A stretch of DNA of 64,000 bases, from assembly GCA_023387965.1 (NCBI GenBank), contig JAEWHE010000015.1:219547-283546 (forward strand), read 5' to 3'. Made by a program: the position numbers and the translations under genes. This document shows, in pieces, positions 44,586-53,217 of the stretch. This DNA comes from Bacteroidota bacterium (GTDB lineage: Bacteria; Bacteroidota; Bacteroidia; Flavobacteriales; Flavobacteriaceae). The notes beneath the pieces are model-generated. The model was given only the letters and a program-made list of their open reading frames with translations. It was not told the DNA's origin and made no database searches. Position 1 is the stretch's first letter. Each line of letters opens with the position of its first letter.

Positions 44586-46391
44586 ATGAAAAAAATATTA
44601 CTCTTTTTTATCATCGTATCTCCACTGGCAACTTTTTCGCAAAGCTATATAAGAGATTGGGCAACCTATTTTGGCGACAGTAGTTTGTATATTACTGGAA
44701 CCATAGAATCCAAAGGATATATTTATATGGTAGGGAAGACCACCAATAGTGCTCATACGCAAACTATGGCAACTTCTGGAGTGGCTCAAAGTAGTTTCGG
44801 CGGTGGTATTTCCGATGGTTTTATTGCTAAAATGGACACAAATGGCCAACCTGTATGGTTTACCTATTATGGAGGGGCAGGTGAGGATGAAATTTTTGAT
44901 ATTGTAGCCGATGATGATGCGCTTTATATAGTAGGAAAAACAAACAGCCCGAACTTGGCAACTGCCAACACACACCAAGCAACCGTCAATGGTGATTTTG
45001 ATGGCTTCATCGCCTCATTTGACGAAAACGGTCAAAAATTATGGCATACTTATATGGGTGGTGAGGCATTGGACGAAGCGAACGGTTTGGTGCAAAAAGA
45101 CAATAATCTCTATATTTATGGTAGAACGCAAAGTTTAACTGATATTGCTACAACAGGAACCTTTCAAGAAACTATCTACCCAAACTCTTATGGTACTTAT
45201 TTTAGCAATTTTATTGCAGGTTTTACCAAAAATGGTCAACGAAATTGGAGCACTTATTACGGGCATATACCGCCAGAAGAAAATAGTTCAACCCACATGA
45301 CCGGTATTGCCATTAATAATTCTGGAATTTATGTAACGGGTTGGGATCCTGATACTGGCGACAATATATATTACGGAACACCAGGTTCGTTTTTACCTAC
45401 AAAGCCTGTTGCACCTACTGGATTGGGGCTTAGTATTTATCTATCTAAATTTTCATTTACTGGAGAACGCATTTGGGGCACCTATTATAGTGGTTACAAT
45501 AGTGCAATGCACCCTATTACAACAACATCGACATATGGCGAAGCAATAAATTATAGAAATATTACGGCGAATCAATATGGTGTTTTCTTCGGTGGTCGGA
45601 CTTTGGGAAACAATGGTATCAGTACACCTAACTCGTTCCAGCCTCAAAAAACAGGTGCGTCTGCTCCTTTCATTGTCAATTTCTCAGATGGCGGAGAGCG
45701 TATTTGGGGGTCATATTTAGGAAATTATATTACAAATCCTGATTACGGGGGTGAACCATTTTCTACAAATCATGCTTTATCCTTATCTTCTGACTTATCA
45801 GGCGCTTTATATATTATGGGTGTCACTCGAGACACCAAAGATATTGCGACAGAAAATTCGTATCAACCTCTAAAACACCATTTTCAAGATTGTTTTGTTG
45901 CTAAAATATCTGCCGATGGTACTGAGAAATTATATGGCACCTATTATGGGAGCAACAACAACGATGTAGGTGCCGTCGGCATGCCCTTAAGCTCTGGCAA
46001 CGGTTTTTATTTAGTGGGTGCAACCGCAAGCCAAGTATTAATTTCAAGTTCAGGTTCTTATCAGGAAAATTTTATTCCGGGAGGGGAATTTAATAAAAAT
46101 ACTTTTGTAGTGAAATTTGTGGAAGGTTCTTTGGTTGTTGATAAAAAAAATCTAACTAATTTTTCAATTTATCCCAATCCTGCTGAAACCTCATTTACAG
46201 TGAAAGGTGCTTTTAATGATGGTTTGACAATCTCTATTTTTGACTTGTTAGGAAAAAAAGTCAGTGTCAAAACGATTAATAATCTTGAGGAAACTATCAA
46301 CATAAGTCATTTGAATCAAGGTGTTTATTTGGTGAAAATTGAAGACACTGAAACTCGAAACATGCAAACAGTCAAATTAGTGAAAAGTTAG
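44586..46391 (+). CDS. T9SS-secreted SBBP/beta-propeller-repeat protein
   Basis: The 601-residue protein has a signal peptide (about 1-19, MKKILLFFIIVSPLATFSQ). Degenerate repeats follow, of the form DGFIAKMDTNGQPVWFTYYG, DGFIASFDENGQKLWHTYMG and CFVAKISADGTEKLYGTYYG, the SBBP pattern of beta-propellers. The last 75 residues are a type A sorting domain (FSIYPNPAETSFTVKG, ISIFDLLGKKVSVK, GVYLVKIEDTETR). It should be exported by T9SS to the surface. It is bracketed by two identical hairpins, suggesting a mobile cassette. Confidence 0.92.
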   Translation: MKKILLFFIIVSPLATFSQSYIRDWATYFGDSSLYITGTIESKGYIYMVGKTTNSAHTQTMATSGVAQSSFGGGISDGFIAKMDTNGQPVWFTYYGGAGEDEIFDIVADDDALYIVGKTNSPNLATANTHQATVNGDFDGFIASFDENGQKLWHTYMGGEALDEANGLVQKDNNLYIYGRTQSLTDIATTGTFQETIYPNSYGTYFSNFIAGFTKNGQRNWSTYYGHIPPEENSSTHMTGIAINNSGIYVTGWDPDTGDNIYYGTPGSFLPTKPVAPTGLGLSIYLSKFSFTGERIWGTYYSGYNSAMHPITTTSTYGEAINYRNITANQYGVFFGGRTLGNNGISTPNSFQPQKTGASAPFIVNFSDGGERIWGSYLGNYITNPDYGGEPFSTNHALSLSSDLSGALYIMGVTRDTKDIATENSYQPLKHHFQDCFVAKISADGTEKLYGTYYGSNNNDVGAVGMPLSSGNGFYLVGATASQVLISSSGSYQENFIPGGEFNKNTFVVKFVEGSLVVDKKNLTNFSIYPNPAETSFTVKGAFNDGLTISIFDLLGKKVSVKTINNLEETINISHLNQGVYLVKIEDTETRNMQTVKLVKS

Positions 46392-46426
46392 TTTTTCAAT
46401 TAACTTTTGCATTTATATTAAATACT

Positions 46427-46465
46427 TCTCCTAACAGGTTTCCAAAACCTGTTAGGTTTTTTTTT
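46427..46465 (+). terminator. Perfect 12-bp hairpin, copy 2
   Basis: CCTAACAGGTTT and AAACCTGTTAGG pair around CCA at 46430-46456, followed by T. It is identical to the hairpin at 44298 and is the natural terminator of the T9SS gene. Confidence 0.87.
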
Positions 46466-46554
46466 ATCCACAAACATGCAAGAACCTTACATCTTCAAAT
46501 TACCCAACAATCTAAAACCCCATCCAAATAAATTTCTTAAATTTGAAGTTCATA

Positions 46555-46562
46555 TATTTTTG
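46555..46562 (+). promoter_or_regulatory. -7 element just before kmo
   Basis: TATTTTTG ends 8 nt before the ATG at 46571 and overlaps the GTG at 46562. It implies a very short leader and argues against the GTG as start. Confidence 0.5.
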
Positions 46563-46570
46563 TGCTTTCA

Positions 46571-47917
46571 ATGCAAGATTCTTTAAAAATCGCGGTGGTT
46601 GGTTCTGGTTTAGTCGGGACACTTTTGGCGATATACCTCAAAAAAGCCGGACATACAGTTCATGTTTTCGACAGAAGTCCGGATATTCGCAAAATTCAGT
46701 TTTCAGGAAGATCTATCAATCTCGTCATGTCAGATCGTGGTTGGAAAGCTTTGCGCGATATTGGTTTGGACGACGAAATAAAAAAAATCGGGATTCCGGT
46801 TGACAAACGTGCCATTCACATGCCCGAAAAACCATTGAACTATCAGTATTACGGCAAAGACGGCGAAGCTATTTTTTCACTTTCGCGCGGAATTCTTAAT
46901 CGTAGAATGATTGATCTTGCCGAAGAAGCAGGTGTCGAATTTTTCTTCGATCAAAAAGTATGGGACGTCAATTTAGCGGTTCCTTCATTGCAAATTGGTG
47001 AATCCGAACGTGGAGAATGGACACAACACCGATACGATAAAATTTTTGGTGCCGATGGCGCTTTTTCTCGTGTTCGACACAAGATGCAACGCCAAAGCAT
47101 GTTTAATTATTCTCAGGAGTTTTTAAAATTAGGTTACAAAGAATTACACATTCCGGCAAATGCGGACGGTTCGCACAAACTCGACAGAAATTCGCTTCAC
47201 ATTTGGCCTCGAGGCGAGTTCATGCTCATGGCTCTTGCCAATCCCGACGGCAGTTTTACCTGTACGTTGTTCATGCCGCACGAAGGCGAAAATTCTTTTG
47301 AAAATCTAACTGACAAAAATCTTTTGGTTGCATTTTTTGCCAAACATTTCCCGGATACAAAAGAAGTGATTCCAAATTTAGTTGAAGATTTCTTTAAAAA
47401 TCCAACGAGTTATCTAGTAACGATGAAATGTTATCCTTGGACATCGACAGACAAAGTGGCTTTGATTGGCGATGCTTGTCATGCGATTGTTCCGTTTTAC
47501 GGACACGGGATGAATGCCGGTTTTGAGGACATTACAGTTTTAAATAATTTGATGAACCAATACGGAAACGATTGGGAAACCATCTTTACCGAATATGAAA
47601 AAAGCAGAAAACCCAACACAGATGCAATTGCCGAACTTTCTTACCGTAATTTTATGGAAATGAGCTCTAAAACTGCGGATGAAAAGTTTTTATTGCAAAA
47701 GAAAATTGAAAAATGGTTTTCCGAAAAGCATCCGGAGAAATGGTTGCCGCTTTACAGCAGAGTTACTTTTAGCTTAAATCCTTATTCTGAAGCTTTGAAA
47801 ATTGGAGATTTCCAAAATCAAATTATGGAGGAAATCTTACAAACCGAAAGCATTGAACAAAATTGGGATTCTCCTGAAACGGAAGCAAGAATTTTAGAGT
47901 TGCTGGCGAAGAGATAA
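46571..47917 (+). CDS. kmo: Kynurenine 3-monooxygenase
   Basis: Kmo is an FAD enzyme that hydroxylates kynurenine with NADPH and O2. From the ATG at 46571 it has 448 residues. The Rossmann motif is VVGSGLVGTLLAIYLKKAG. The substrate-side block GRSINLVMSDRG is distinctive of Kmo among aromatic hydroxylases. The second FAD motif is LIGDACHAIVPFYGHGMNAG. C-terminal membrane helices of eukaryotic Kmo are absent. The product feeds kynureninase, whose gene is at 41162. The gene converges on the PIN gene with 5 bp between stops. Confidence 0.95.
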   Translation: MQDSLKIAVVGSGLVGTLLAIYLKKAGHTVHVFDRSPDIRKIQFSGRSINLVMSDRGWKALRDIGLDDEIKKIGIPVDKRAIHMPEKPLNYQYYGKDGEAIFSLSRGILNRRMIDLAEEAGVEFFFDQKVWDVNLAVPSLQIGESERGEWTQHRYDKIFGADGAFSRVRHKMQRQSMFNYSQEFLKLGYKELHIPANADGSHKLDRNSLHIWPRGEFMLMALANPDGSFTCTLFMPHEGENSFENLTDKNLLVAFFAKHFPDTKEVIPNLVEDFFKNPTSYLVTMKCYPWTSTDKVALIGDACHAIVPFYGHGMNAGFEDITVLNNLMNQYGNDWETIFTEYEKSRKPNTDAIAELSYRNFMEMSSKTADEKFLLQKKIEKWFSEKHPEKWLPLYSRVTFSLNPYSEALKIGDFQNQIMEEILQTESIEQNWDSPETEARILELLAKR

Positions 47918-47922
47918 CAGTA

Positions 47923-48336
47923 CTACTTGAGTGTTTTTAGATACGTTTCAGGATTGATTACCGGAAGTAAGGCGTTTTTGAAATCTTTCTCGTTTCGGGT
48001 GATGATTAAATCGCAATTTGAAGCGATCGCACTAAAGTATTGCAAAGCGTCTTCAAAATCTTTAAAATCGGAGTTGATTGCTTTTTCAATTACTTCGTCA
48101 TTAATTGTAGAAATTGCGCATAAAACTTTAAACCGACGGATTTTTTCGAGTGCGATTTTTGAGTTTTCATATTTTGAAATTAAATAATACGTGTTTGAAA
48201 TTGAAATGGGCGAAGTAAAAATTTTGATTTTCTTTTTATCTGCTAATGTCAAAATTTTCGCCGCAGGCTCATAGAAATTTTCGCGTTCGCCGAGAAAATC
48301 GATTATAACATTGGTGTCTAAAAATACCTTTTTCAT
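47923..48336 (-). CDS. PIN-domain toxin (VapC-like)
   Basis: The 137-residue protein has the PIN acidic residues in FLDTNVIIDFL, DFEDALQYFSA and DLIITRNEKDF, so it is probably a magnesium-dependent ribonuclease toxin. It follows the antitoxin-like gene by 2 nt, the normal order for a type II toxin-antitoxin pair. Its RNA target is not predictable from sequence. Confidence 0.92.
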   Translation of the reverse strand: MKKVFLDTNVIIDFLGERENFYEPAAKILTLADKKKIKIFTSPISISNTYYLISKYENSKIALEKIRRFKVLCAISTINDEVIEKAINSDFKDFEDALQYFSAIASNCDLIITRNEKDFKNALLPVINPETYLKTLK

Positions 48337-48338
48337 TT

Positions 48339-48593
48339 TTATCGGTATTTTTTATCCAAATGATTGGTATAATCATCACGTAAATTTTTATCATCAATGT
48401 TAGCCGGAATGCTTTTTCCGGTTGCGATACTTTTTACAAATGGCGAAATTTCGAAATCGTCGATTTGCTCACTTGTTAATGAATCAAGATAGTTTTCGAT
48501 TAATCGGGATAAACTTAATTGTTTGTCTGACGCGTATTTTTTTGCCCGTTCAATTATGTTTCCGTTTAGTTTTAATGTGAGTTTAGAATCCAT
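48339..48593 (-). CDS. DUF6364-type antitoxin
   Basis: The 84-residue protein has a ribbon-helix-helix-like start (SKLTLKLNGNIIERAKKYA, then SLSRLIENYL) and an acidic, flexible C-terminus, as in antitoxins that neutralise PIN toxins. I recognise the DUF6364 pattern, which is usually paired with PIN genes. It should repress its own promoter. The open upstream region holds a dispersed repeat. Confidence 0.87.
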   Translation of the reverse strand: MDSKLTLKLNGNIIERAKKYASDKQLSLSRLIENYLDSLTSEQIDDFEISPFVKSIATGKSIPANIDDKNLRDDYTNHLDKKYR

Positions 48594-48689
48594 GATTTTG
48601 CTTTTGTACGTACAAATATAATAATTTTATACGGCAAATTAAGGTATTCCAATAAAAATGTTTCTCCTGTTCGCTGTCACTCGAGTCCA

Positions 48690-48757
48690 AATTCCAAGTT
48701 ATTTAGTAAAAACTCCCAACTTCCAACTGAAAACTCCAAACTCCCGGCTTGCAGTTT
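48690..48757. repeat. Low-complexity CTCCAAACTCC spacer near dispersed repeat copy 2
   Basis: Degenerate AACTTCCAACTG and AACTCCAAACTCC words adjoin the repeat. Similar words continue on its other side at 48950-48980. No open frame or promoter is visible in the 48594-48984 gap beyond these repeats. Confidence 0.55.
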
Positions 48758-48859
48758 GCGTGAGGGATTGAGCCTTTGTTTGAGCTCGTTTTTTTAGTGA
48801 AACGAAGTGGAGCCAAAAACAGCGAGTGGCGAAAGCCCGACCCGCAGGGGCACGCCCAA
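48758..48859 (-). repeat. Dispersed repeat, copy 2 (inverted relative to copy 1)
   Basis: Read on the minus strand it begins TTGGGCGTGCCCCTGCGGG, continues TCGGGCTTTCGCCACTCGC and CGAGCTCAAACAAAGGCTCA, and ends CTCACGC. It matches 44117-44263 except near the left end, where copy 1 has a longer stem. The two copies bound about 4.5 kb with the T9SS, kmo and toxin-antitoxin genes. Confidence 0.85.
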
Positions 48860-48984
48860 GAAATAATTTCCAAAATTGAAATGCCAAATTCCAAGTTCTT
48901 TTAAAATTTCAATTTCAAGGTCAATTACAAATTCATAGCTTGAATTTTTTTAAACTCCAAACTAATTACTCCAAACTCAACTAA

Positions 48985-50265
48985 CTATCTTTCGTCTTTG
49001 AGTGGTTTTACTTTTCGGGAAACGGGCTTGATTAAAACGCGCAAAGTGGAGTCGTTGCTGAAATAACTGTAGGCCCAAGTGATGAAAATGGAGAGTTTGT
49101 TTTTGACGCTGAGAATGAGCATGAGGTGAACGAACATCCAGGTGAACCAGGCGAATCTTCCTTGAAAACTGAAGCTTGGCAAGTCAACTACGGCTTTTCT
49201 TTTCCCAACGGTTGCCATGGAACCTTTGTCTTTGTATTCGTATTCTTTTCTGGGTTTGTTTTTGAGGATGGCTTTAAAATTTTTCGCCAAAAGTTGGGCT
49301 TGCTGGTTGGCAACTGCCGCCAATTGTGGATGTCCGTTGACGTATTTTGGCGTGGTCATGTAAGCGATGTCGCCAATGGCAAAAATATCCTGAGTATCCG
49401 CAACTTCGTTGAATCTATTCACGGTGATGCGGTTTCCTCGCGCGATGGCAGTTTCGGGAATTCCTTCGATGCTGTTACCGATGACTCCTGCTGCCCAAAT
49501 GACGTTTTTGGCTTCAATCATTTCACCACCTTTTAGTAAAACCGTGTGACCGTCGTAATTTTCTACAACAGTTGAGGTTTTGACGATTACGCCTAAATCT
49601 TCCAAGTATTTTTTGGAAACTTTCTTCGATTCGTCGCTCATGGCATTGAGGACGTTTGGCGAGCCTTCGAGCAGATAAATGGTGAGTTTAGAAAAATCTT
49701 TGTCGGGGTAATCTTTGGGCAAAATATTTTTTTTCATTTCCGCCAAAGCACCCGCAAGTTCTACTCCTGTTGGTCCGGCACCTACAATTACAAAATTCAA
49801 AATGTATTGCAAATTTTCTTGCGAGGTGGTAACGGCGTCTTCAAAAGTTTGTAAAATCCGGTTGCGAAGTTGGATGGATTCGGGCACGGATTTCATGGGA
49901 AAAGCCCTTTTTTCCAATTCTTTGTTGCCAAAATAATTAGTTTTACATCCGTGAGCCAAAACCAAATAATCGTATTGAAACCGACCGATTGAAGTGTCTA
50001 CAAATTTCTCCTCGCGGTTGACACCAAAAATTTCTGCAATACGTATTTTCACGTTTTTAGAACCCTGAAAAACTTTTCGCAATGGAAATGAAATGCTTGC
50101 TGGTTCTAATCTGGCGGTTGCCACCTGATACATCAGCGGTTGAAATTGGTGGTAATTATTTTGGTCAATTAAATAAATTTCGTAGTCCGTGTTTTCGAGA
50201 TCTTCGGCTAATGTGAGTCCGGCAAAACCGGCTCCCGCAATGATGATTCGTTTTTTGGTTCTCAT
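48985..50265 (-). CDS. Type II NADH:quinone oxidoreductase-like flavoprotein
   Basis: From the ATG at 50265 the protein has 426 residues; the longer frame adds ten residues before the glycine-rich motif. It has two dinucleotide motifs, IIAGAGFAGLTLAEDLE for FAD and VIVGAGPTGVELAGALAEM for NAD(P)H. The block DIFAIGDIAYM and the membrane-associating C-terminal helix FAWFTWMFVHLMLIL also match NDH-2 enzymes, which feed electrons from NADH to quinone without pumping protons. It is not in an operon. Confidence 0.93.
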   Translation of the reverse strand: MRTKKRIIIAGAGFAGLTLAEDLENTDYEIYLIDQNNYHQFQPLMYQVATARLEPASISFPLRKVFQGSKNVKIRIAEIFGVNREEKFVDTSIGRFQYDYLVLAHGCKTNYFGNKELEKRAFPMKSVPESIQLRNRILQTFEDAVTTSQENLQYILNFVIVGAGPTGVELAGALAEMKKNILPKDYPDKDFSKLTIYLLEGSPNVLNAMSDESKKVSKKYLEDLGVIVKTSTVVENYDGHTVLLKGGEMIEAKNVIWAAGVIGNSIEGIPETAIARGNRITVNRFNEVADTQDIFAIGDIAYMTTPKYVNGHPQLAAVANQQAQLLAKNFKAILKNKPRKEYEYKDKGSMATVGKRKAVVDLPSFSFQGRFAWFTWMFVHLMLILSVKNKLSIFITWAYSYFSNDSTLRVLIKPVSRKVKPLKDER

Positions 50266-50373
50266 ACAAAAGGTGTTTGCACGTAAAGTTACCAATAATG
50301 CGGGAGGAGTTGGTGCTTATTAACTTTTTTTAAAGAATAAAGTTTGGCGAAAACGTTTTAAATTTCTTGTTAA

Positions 50374-51897
50374 TTATTTTCTGAAAATTTTGTTCAAAAC
50401 GCCAAAAAATCCTCTGATGAATGTGGCACTTGTCACCACTTTTACAATGCTTTTGGTGGTTTGACTCATGGGTTCGGAAGCTTTTTTGCGTTCAATTTTT
50501 GCTTCTTCTTTTTCTTTTGCGGCTTCTTCGGCTTTTTGTTGTGCTTCCTCAATTTTTTTGGTTAGCATCTCGTAAGCACTTTCGCGATCGATTGTTTCAT
50601 TGTACTTTCTAACCAGTTTTGATTTTCGGTTGATTTCATTGATTTCTTCTTGTGCCAGGACATCCATTCTACTCATTGGAGCTCTCATCATCGTAGCTGC
50701 CAAAGGTGTTGGGTTTCCTTTTTCGCTTAAAACTGTAACAAGCGCTTCACCAGTTCCTAACGAAGTTAAAACTTCATCGGTTTTGTAAAATTCAGAAATT
50801 GGGTAATTTTCCGCTGTCATTCGGATTGCCTTTCTATCATTGGCGGTAAAAGCACGAAGCGCATGCTGAATTTTTAAACCTAGTTGTGCCAAAACAGATG
50901 CCGGAACGTCCATTGGATTTTGAGTCACAAAATAAATCCCAATTCCTTTGGAACGGATCAATTTTACAATACTTTCAATTTGATCTAAAAGTGCTTTGCT
51001 GGCTTCGTTAAAAATCAAATGTGCTTCATCAATAAAAATTACCAGTTCAGGTTGACCAGAATCGCCTTGTTCTGGCATTTCGTTATAAATTTCGGCCAAT
51101 AAACTTAGCATGAAAGTCGAAAATAATTTTGGTTTGTCTTGAATATCGGTAAGACGTATAATATTAATGTAGCCTTTTCCATTTTCGTCAATGCGCATTA
51201 AGTCACTAATTTCAAAGGAAATTTCGCCAAAAAACAAATCGGCACCTTGTTGTTCAAGTTCGATGATTTTGCGTAAAATGGTTCCGGTTGTAGCGGTAGA
51301 AATTTTTCCGTACAATTGTTCGATTTCGGTTTTGCCTTCTTCGGTGATGTAATTGATTACTTTTTTGATGTCTTTTAAATCGAGCAAAGGCATTTTTTTG
51401 TCGTCACAATATTTAAAAATTACTGCCACAACGCCGGTTTGTGTATCGTTTAAGCCTAAAATCCTTGAAAATAAAACTGGTCCAAATTCCGAAACCGTGG
51501 CTCTCAACCTTACACCATCTTGTTCCGAAAGCGTGAGTAATTCTACTGGAAACGCATTTGGTTCAAATGGCAAATTTATTTTTTGGTGGCGTTCGGTAAT
51601 AAAAGGTTGCTCGATTCCAGCTTTTGCAATTCCCGAAAAATCACCTTTGATGTCCATCATCAATACTGGAATTCCTTTGGCAGAAAGTTGTTCTGACAAA
51701 ACCTGAATGGTCTTAGTTTTTCCAGTTCCTGTCGCTCCAGCGATTAGACCGTGGCGATTTAAAGTTTTTAGCGGAATTTTTATATGTGTATCGGGAACAG
51801 CTTCGCCATTAAAAATTGCGCCTCCGATAGTGATGCTGTCGCCTTTTGTAGTATATCCGGTGTTGATTTGGTTGATAAATGCTTCAGGTGCCGCCAT
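50374..51897 (-). CDS. HerA-like ATPase (DUF853 family)
   Basis: The 507-residue ATPase has Walker A GATGTGKTKTI and Walker B LVIFIDEAHLIF, with the HerA/FtsK-type surroundings ITIGGAIFNGEAVPDTH and FVTQNPMDVPASVLAQLG. A Lys/Glu/Ala-rich coiled coil occupies about 435-475. DUF853 proteins are common and lack a settled role; motor activity on DNA is possible by homology to HerA. It has a likely promoter at 51941. Confidence 0.92.
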   Translation of the reverse strand: MAAPEAFINQINTGYTTKGDSITIGGAIFNGEAVPDTHIKIPLKTLNRHGLIAGATGTGKTKTIQVLSEQLSAKGIPVLMMDIKGDFSGIAKAGIEQPFITERHQKINLPFEPNAFPVELLTLSEQDGVRLRATVSEFGPVLFSRILGLNDTQTGVVAVIFKYCDDKKMPLLDLKDIKKVINYITEEGKTEIEQLYGKISTATTGTILRKIIELEQQGADLFFGEISFEISDLMRIDENGKGYINIIRLTDIQDKPKLFSTFMLSLLAEIYNEMPEQGDSGQPELVIFIDEAHLIFNEASKALLDQIESIVKLIRSKGIGIYFVTQNPMDVPASVLAQLGLKIQHALRAFTANDRKAIRMTAENYPISEFYKTDEVLTSLGTGEALVTVLSEKGNPTPLAATMMRAPMSRMDVLAQEEINEINRKSKLVRKYNETIDRESAYEMLTKKIEEAQQKAEEAAKEKEEAKIERKKASEPMSQTTKSIVKVVTSATFIRGFFGVLNKIFRK

Positions 51898-51940
51898 AAA
51901 ACTAAGTGTTAGATTTAGTGAATAGATTGAATGAATGTGA

Positions 51941-51948
51941 CAAATTTA
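51941..51948 (-). promoter_or_regulatory. -7 element of the HerA-like gene
   Basis: The minus strand reads TAAATTTG 43 nt before the ATG. No TTG at the usual -33 spacing. Confidence 0.5.
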
Positions 51949-52244
51949 GGATTGTTTTTATTTTATGAAATAATTTTAATGACAAATCTTGGTGATTTAT
52001 TTTGGCGAAAGCCTAAAAATTAGATATTTTATATTGTTACCAAAAATATTTGTTTACTTAATATTTAGCTAAAATAAGGGTTGAAAAATGACATTTGTAT
52101 AAACAACTGTTATTCATGGTTTTGGTAGCGAAAACGCTTGCGTGACGGCTAAATTTCCTATTATTTGTTAGTTAACTTTATAATAATATATCGTTAATAC
52201 TGAATAAAAAACAACATTTTATTTTTTTTTATCCACTAAAAATA

Positions 52245-52252
52245 TAAATTTG
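52245..52252 (+). promoter_or_regulatory. -7 element of the exbB operon
   Basis: TAAATTTG lies 69 nt before the exbB ATG. The -33 region is T-rich but without TTG. Confidence 0.5.
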
Positions 52253-52321
52253 TCGTTCTGATAAAATAAATATCTGTAACCAAAATTTAAATTCTAAAAC
52301 TAAAAAACTAAAAATTAAAAA

Positions 52322-53152
52322 ATGGCACAAGTAGCAAACGCACCGATTAAGAAAGAAGAAGGTAGCAAAAGTTCAAATGTTTTCGCGGGATTGGTAATCG
52401 TGTTTTGTATTATCGTTGGATTCCTAGTGTGGAAATTCGTAATGGGGGATGGGTCTCACTTTCAAGGTGGTAGCAATGAAAACCAGCCTTTACCAGGTGA
52501 TTATTTAGGAATGGTGTATAAAGGAGGATTTATCGTGCCAATCTTGATGGGATTATTATTAATGACATTCGTATTTTCAATTGAAAGATTTTTCGTGATT
52601 GGAAAAGCATCTGGAAAAGGAGATGTTGAAAAATTCGTTAAAAAAGTTCAAACTCAAATCGCTGCTGGAGATATCAATGGAGCTCTTGAGGCTTGTGATA
52701 AACAACAAGGTTCAGTAGCTAACGTAGTTAAAGCAGGTTTGATTAAATACCAAGAGGTAAAAAGAGAAAACTTTGACGTTGAAAAAGCATCAGAAGTTAT
52801 TCAAAAAGAAATTGAGCAAGCAACTTCATTAGAAATGCCAATGCTTGAGAAAAACCTAACTATCCTTTCAACTTTAGTATCATTAGGGACACTTGTTGGA
52901 CTTATCGGAACGGTATCTGGTATGATTAAAGCGTTCGCTGGATTAGCAACTTCTGGAACTCCGGATCAAGCTGAATTGGCAAACGGTATTTCTGAAGCAC
53001 TTGTAAATACTTTAACTGGTATCTCGACTTCAGCATTCGCAGTAATCGCTTACAACTTCTTTACATCTAAAATTGATACTTTAACTTACTTCATCGATGA
53101 GGCTGGTTTTACCATCACTCAAGCTTACAGAAGAGCTACAAATCGTGACTAA
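52322..53152 (+). CDS. exbB: ExbB/TolQ/MotA proton channel protein
   Basis: ExbB forms the pentameric inner-membrane channel of the Ton motor. The 276-residue protein has membrane segments at about 22-40 and 75-95 plus two in the conserved C-terminal half (LVSLGTLVGLIGTVSGMIKA and ALVNTLTGISTSAFAVIAYN). The first segment is additional to the core, as is common in Bacteroidota ExbB. It starts the operon exbB-exbD-exbD-tonB-small membrane protein-PstS-like-TPR. Confidence 0.95.
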   Translation: MAQVANAPIKKEEGSKSSNVFAGLVIVFCIIVGFLVWKFVMGDGSHFQGGSNENQPLPGDYLGMVYKGGFIVPILMGLLLMTFVFSIERFFVIGKASGKGDVEKFVKKVQTQIAAGDINGALEACDKQQGSVANVVKAGLIKYQEVKRENFDVEKASEVIQKEIEQATSLEMPMLEKNLTILSTLVSLGTLVGLIGTVSGMIKAFAGLATSGTPDQAELANGISEALVNTLTGISTSAFAVIAYNFFTSKIDTLTYFIDEAGFTITQAYRRATNRD

Positions 53153-53217
53153 TTAAGTAAAGTAAATCAAAATTTTGGCCTGACGTTGTTGGGCCAACTT
53201 AAAACCTATATTTAGAA

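Larger units (their letters stand above)
51898..52321. other. Gap between the HerA-like gene and exbB
   Basis: This 424-bp divergent region has no open frame. It carries a minus-strand TAAATTTG (51941-51948) for the HerA-like gene and a plus-strand TAAATTTG (52245-52252) for exbB. The middle has an imperfect AGCG/CGCT inverted repeat near 52130 and otherwise AT-rich DNA. No riboswitch or RNA gene is evident. Confidence 0.4.

Noticed and set aside
44598..44978. 126-residue frame antisense to the T9SS protein
   Set aside because: It is a shadow of a gene with signal peptide and sorting domain; no family features.
48699..48894. Small frames over dispersed repeat copy 2
   Set aside because: They run across non-coding repeat and low-complexity DNA in two frames; repeat copy 1 does not preserve them.
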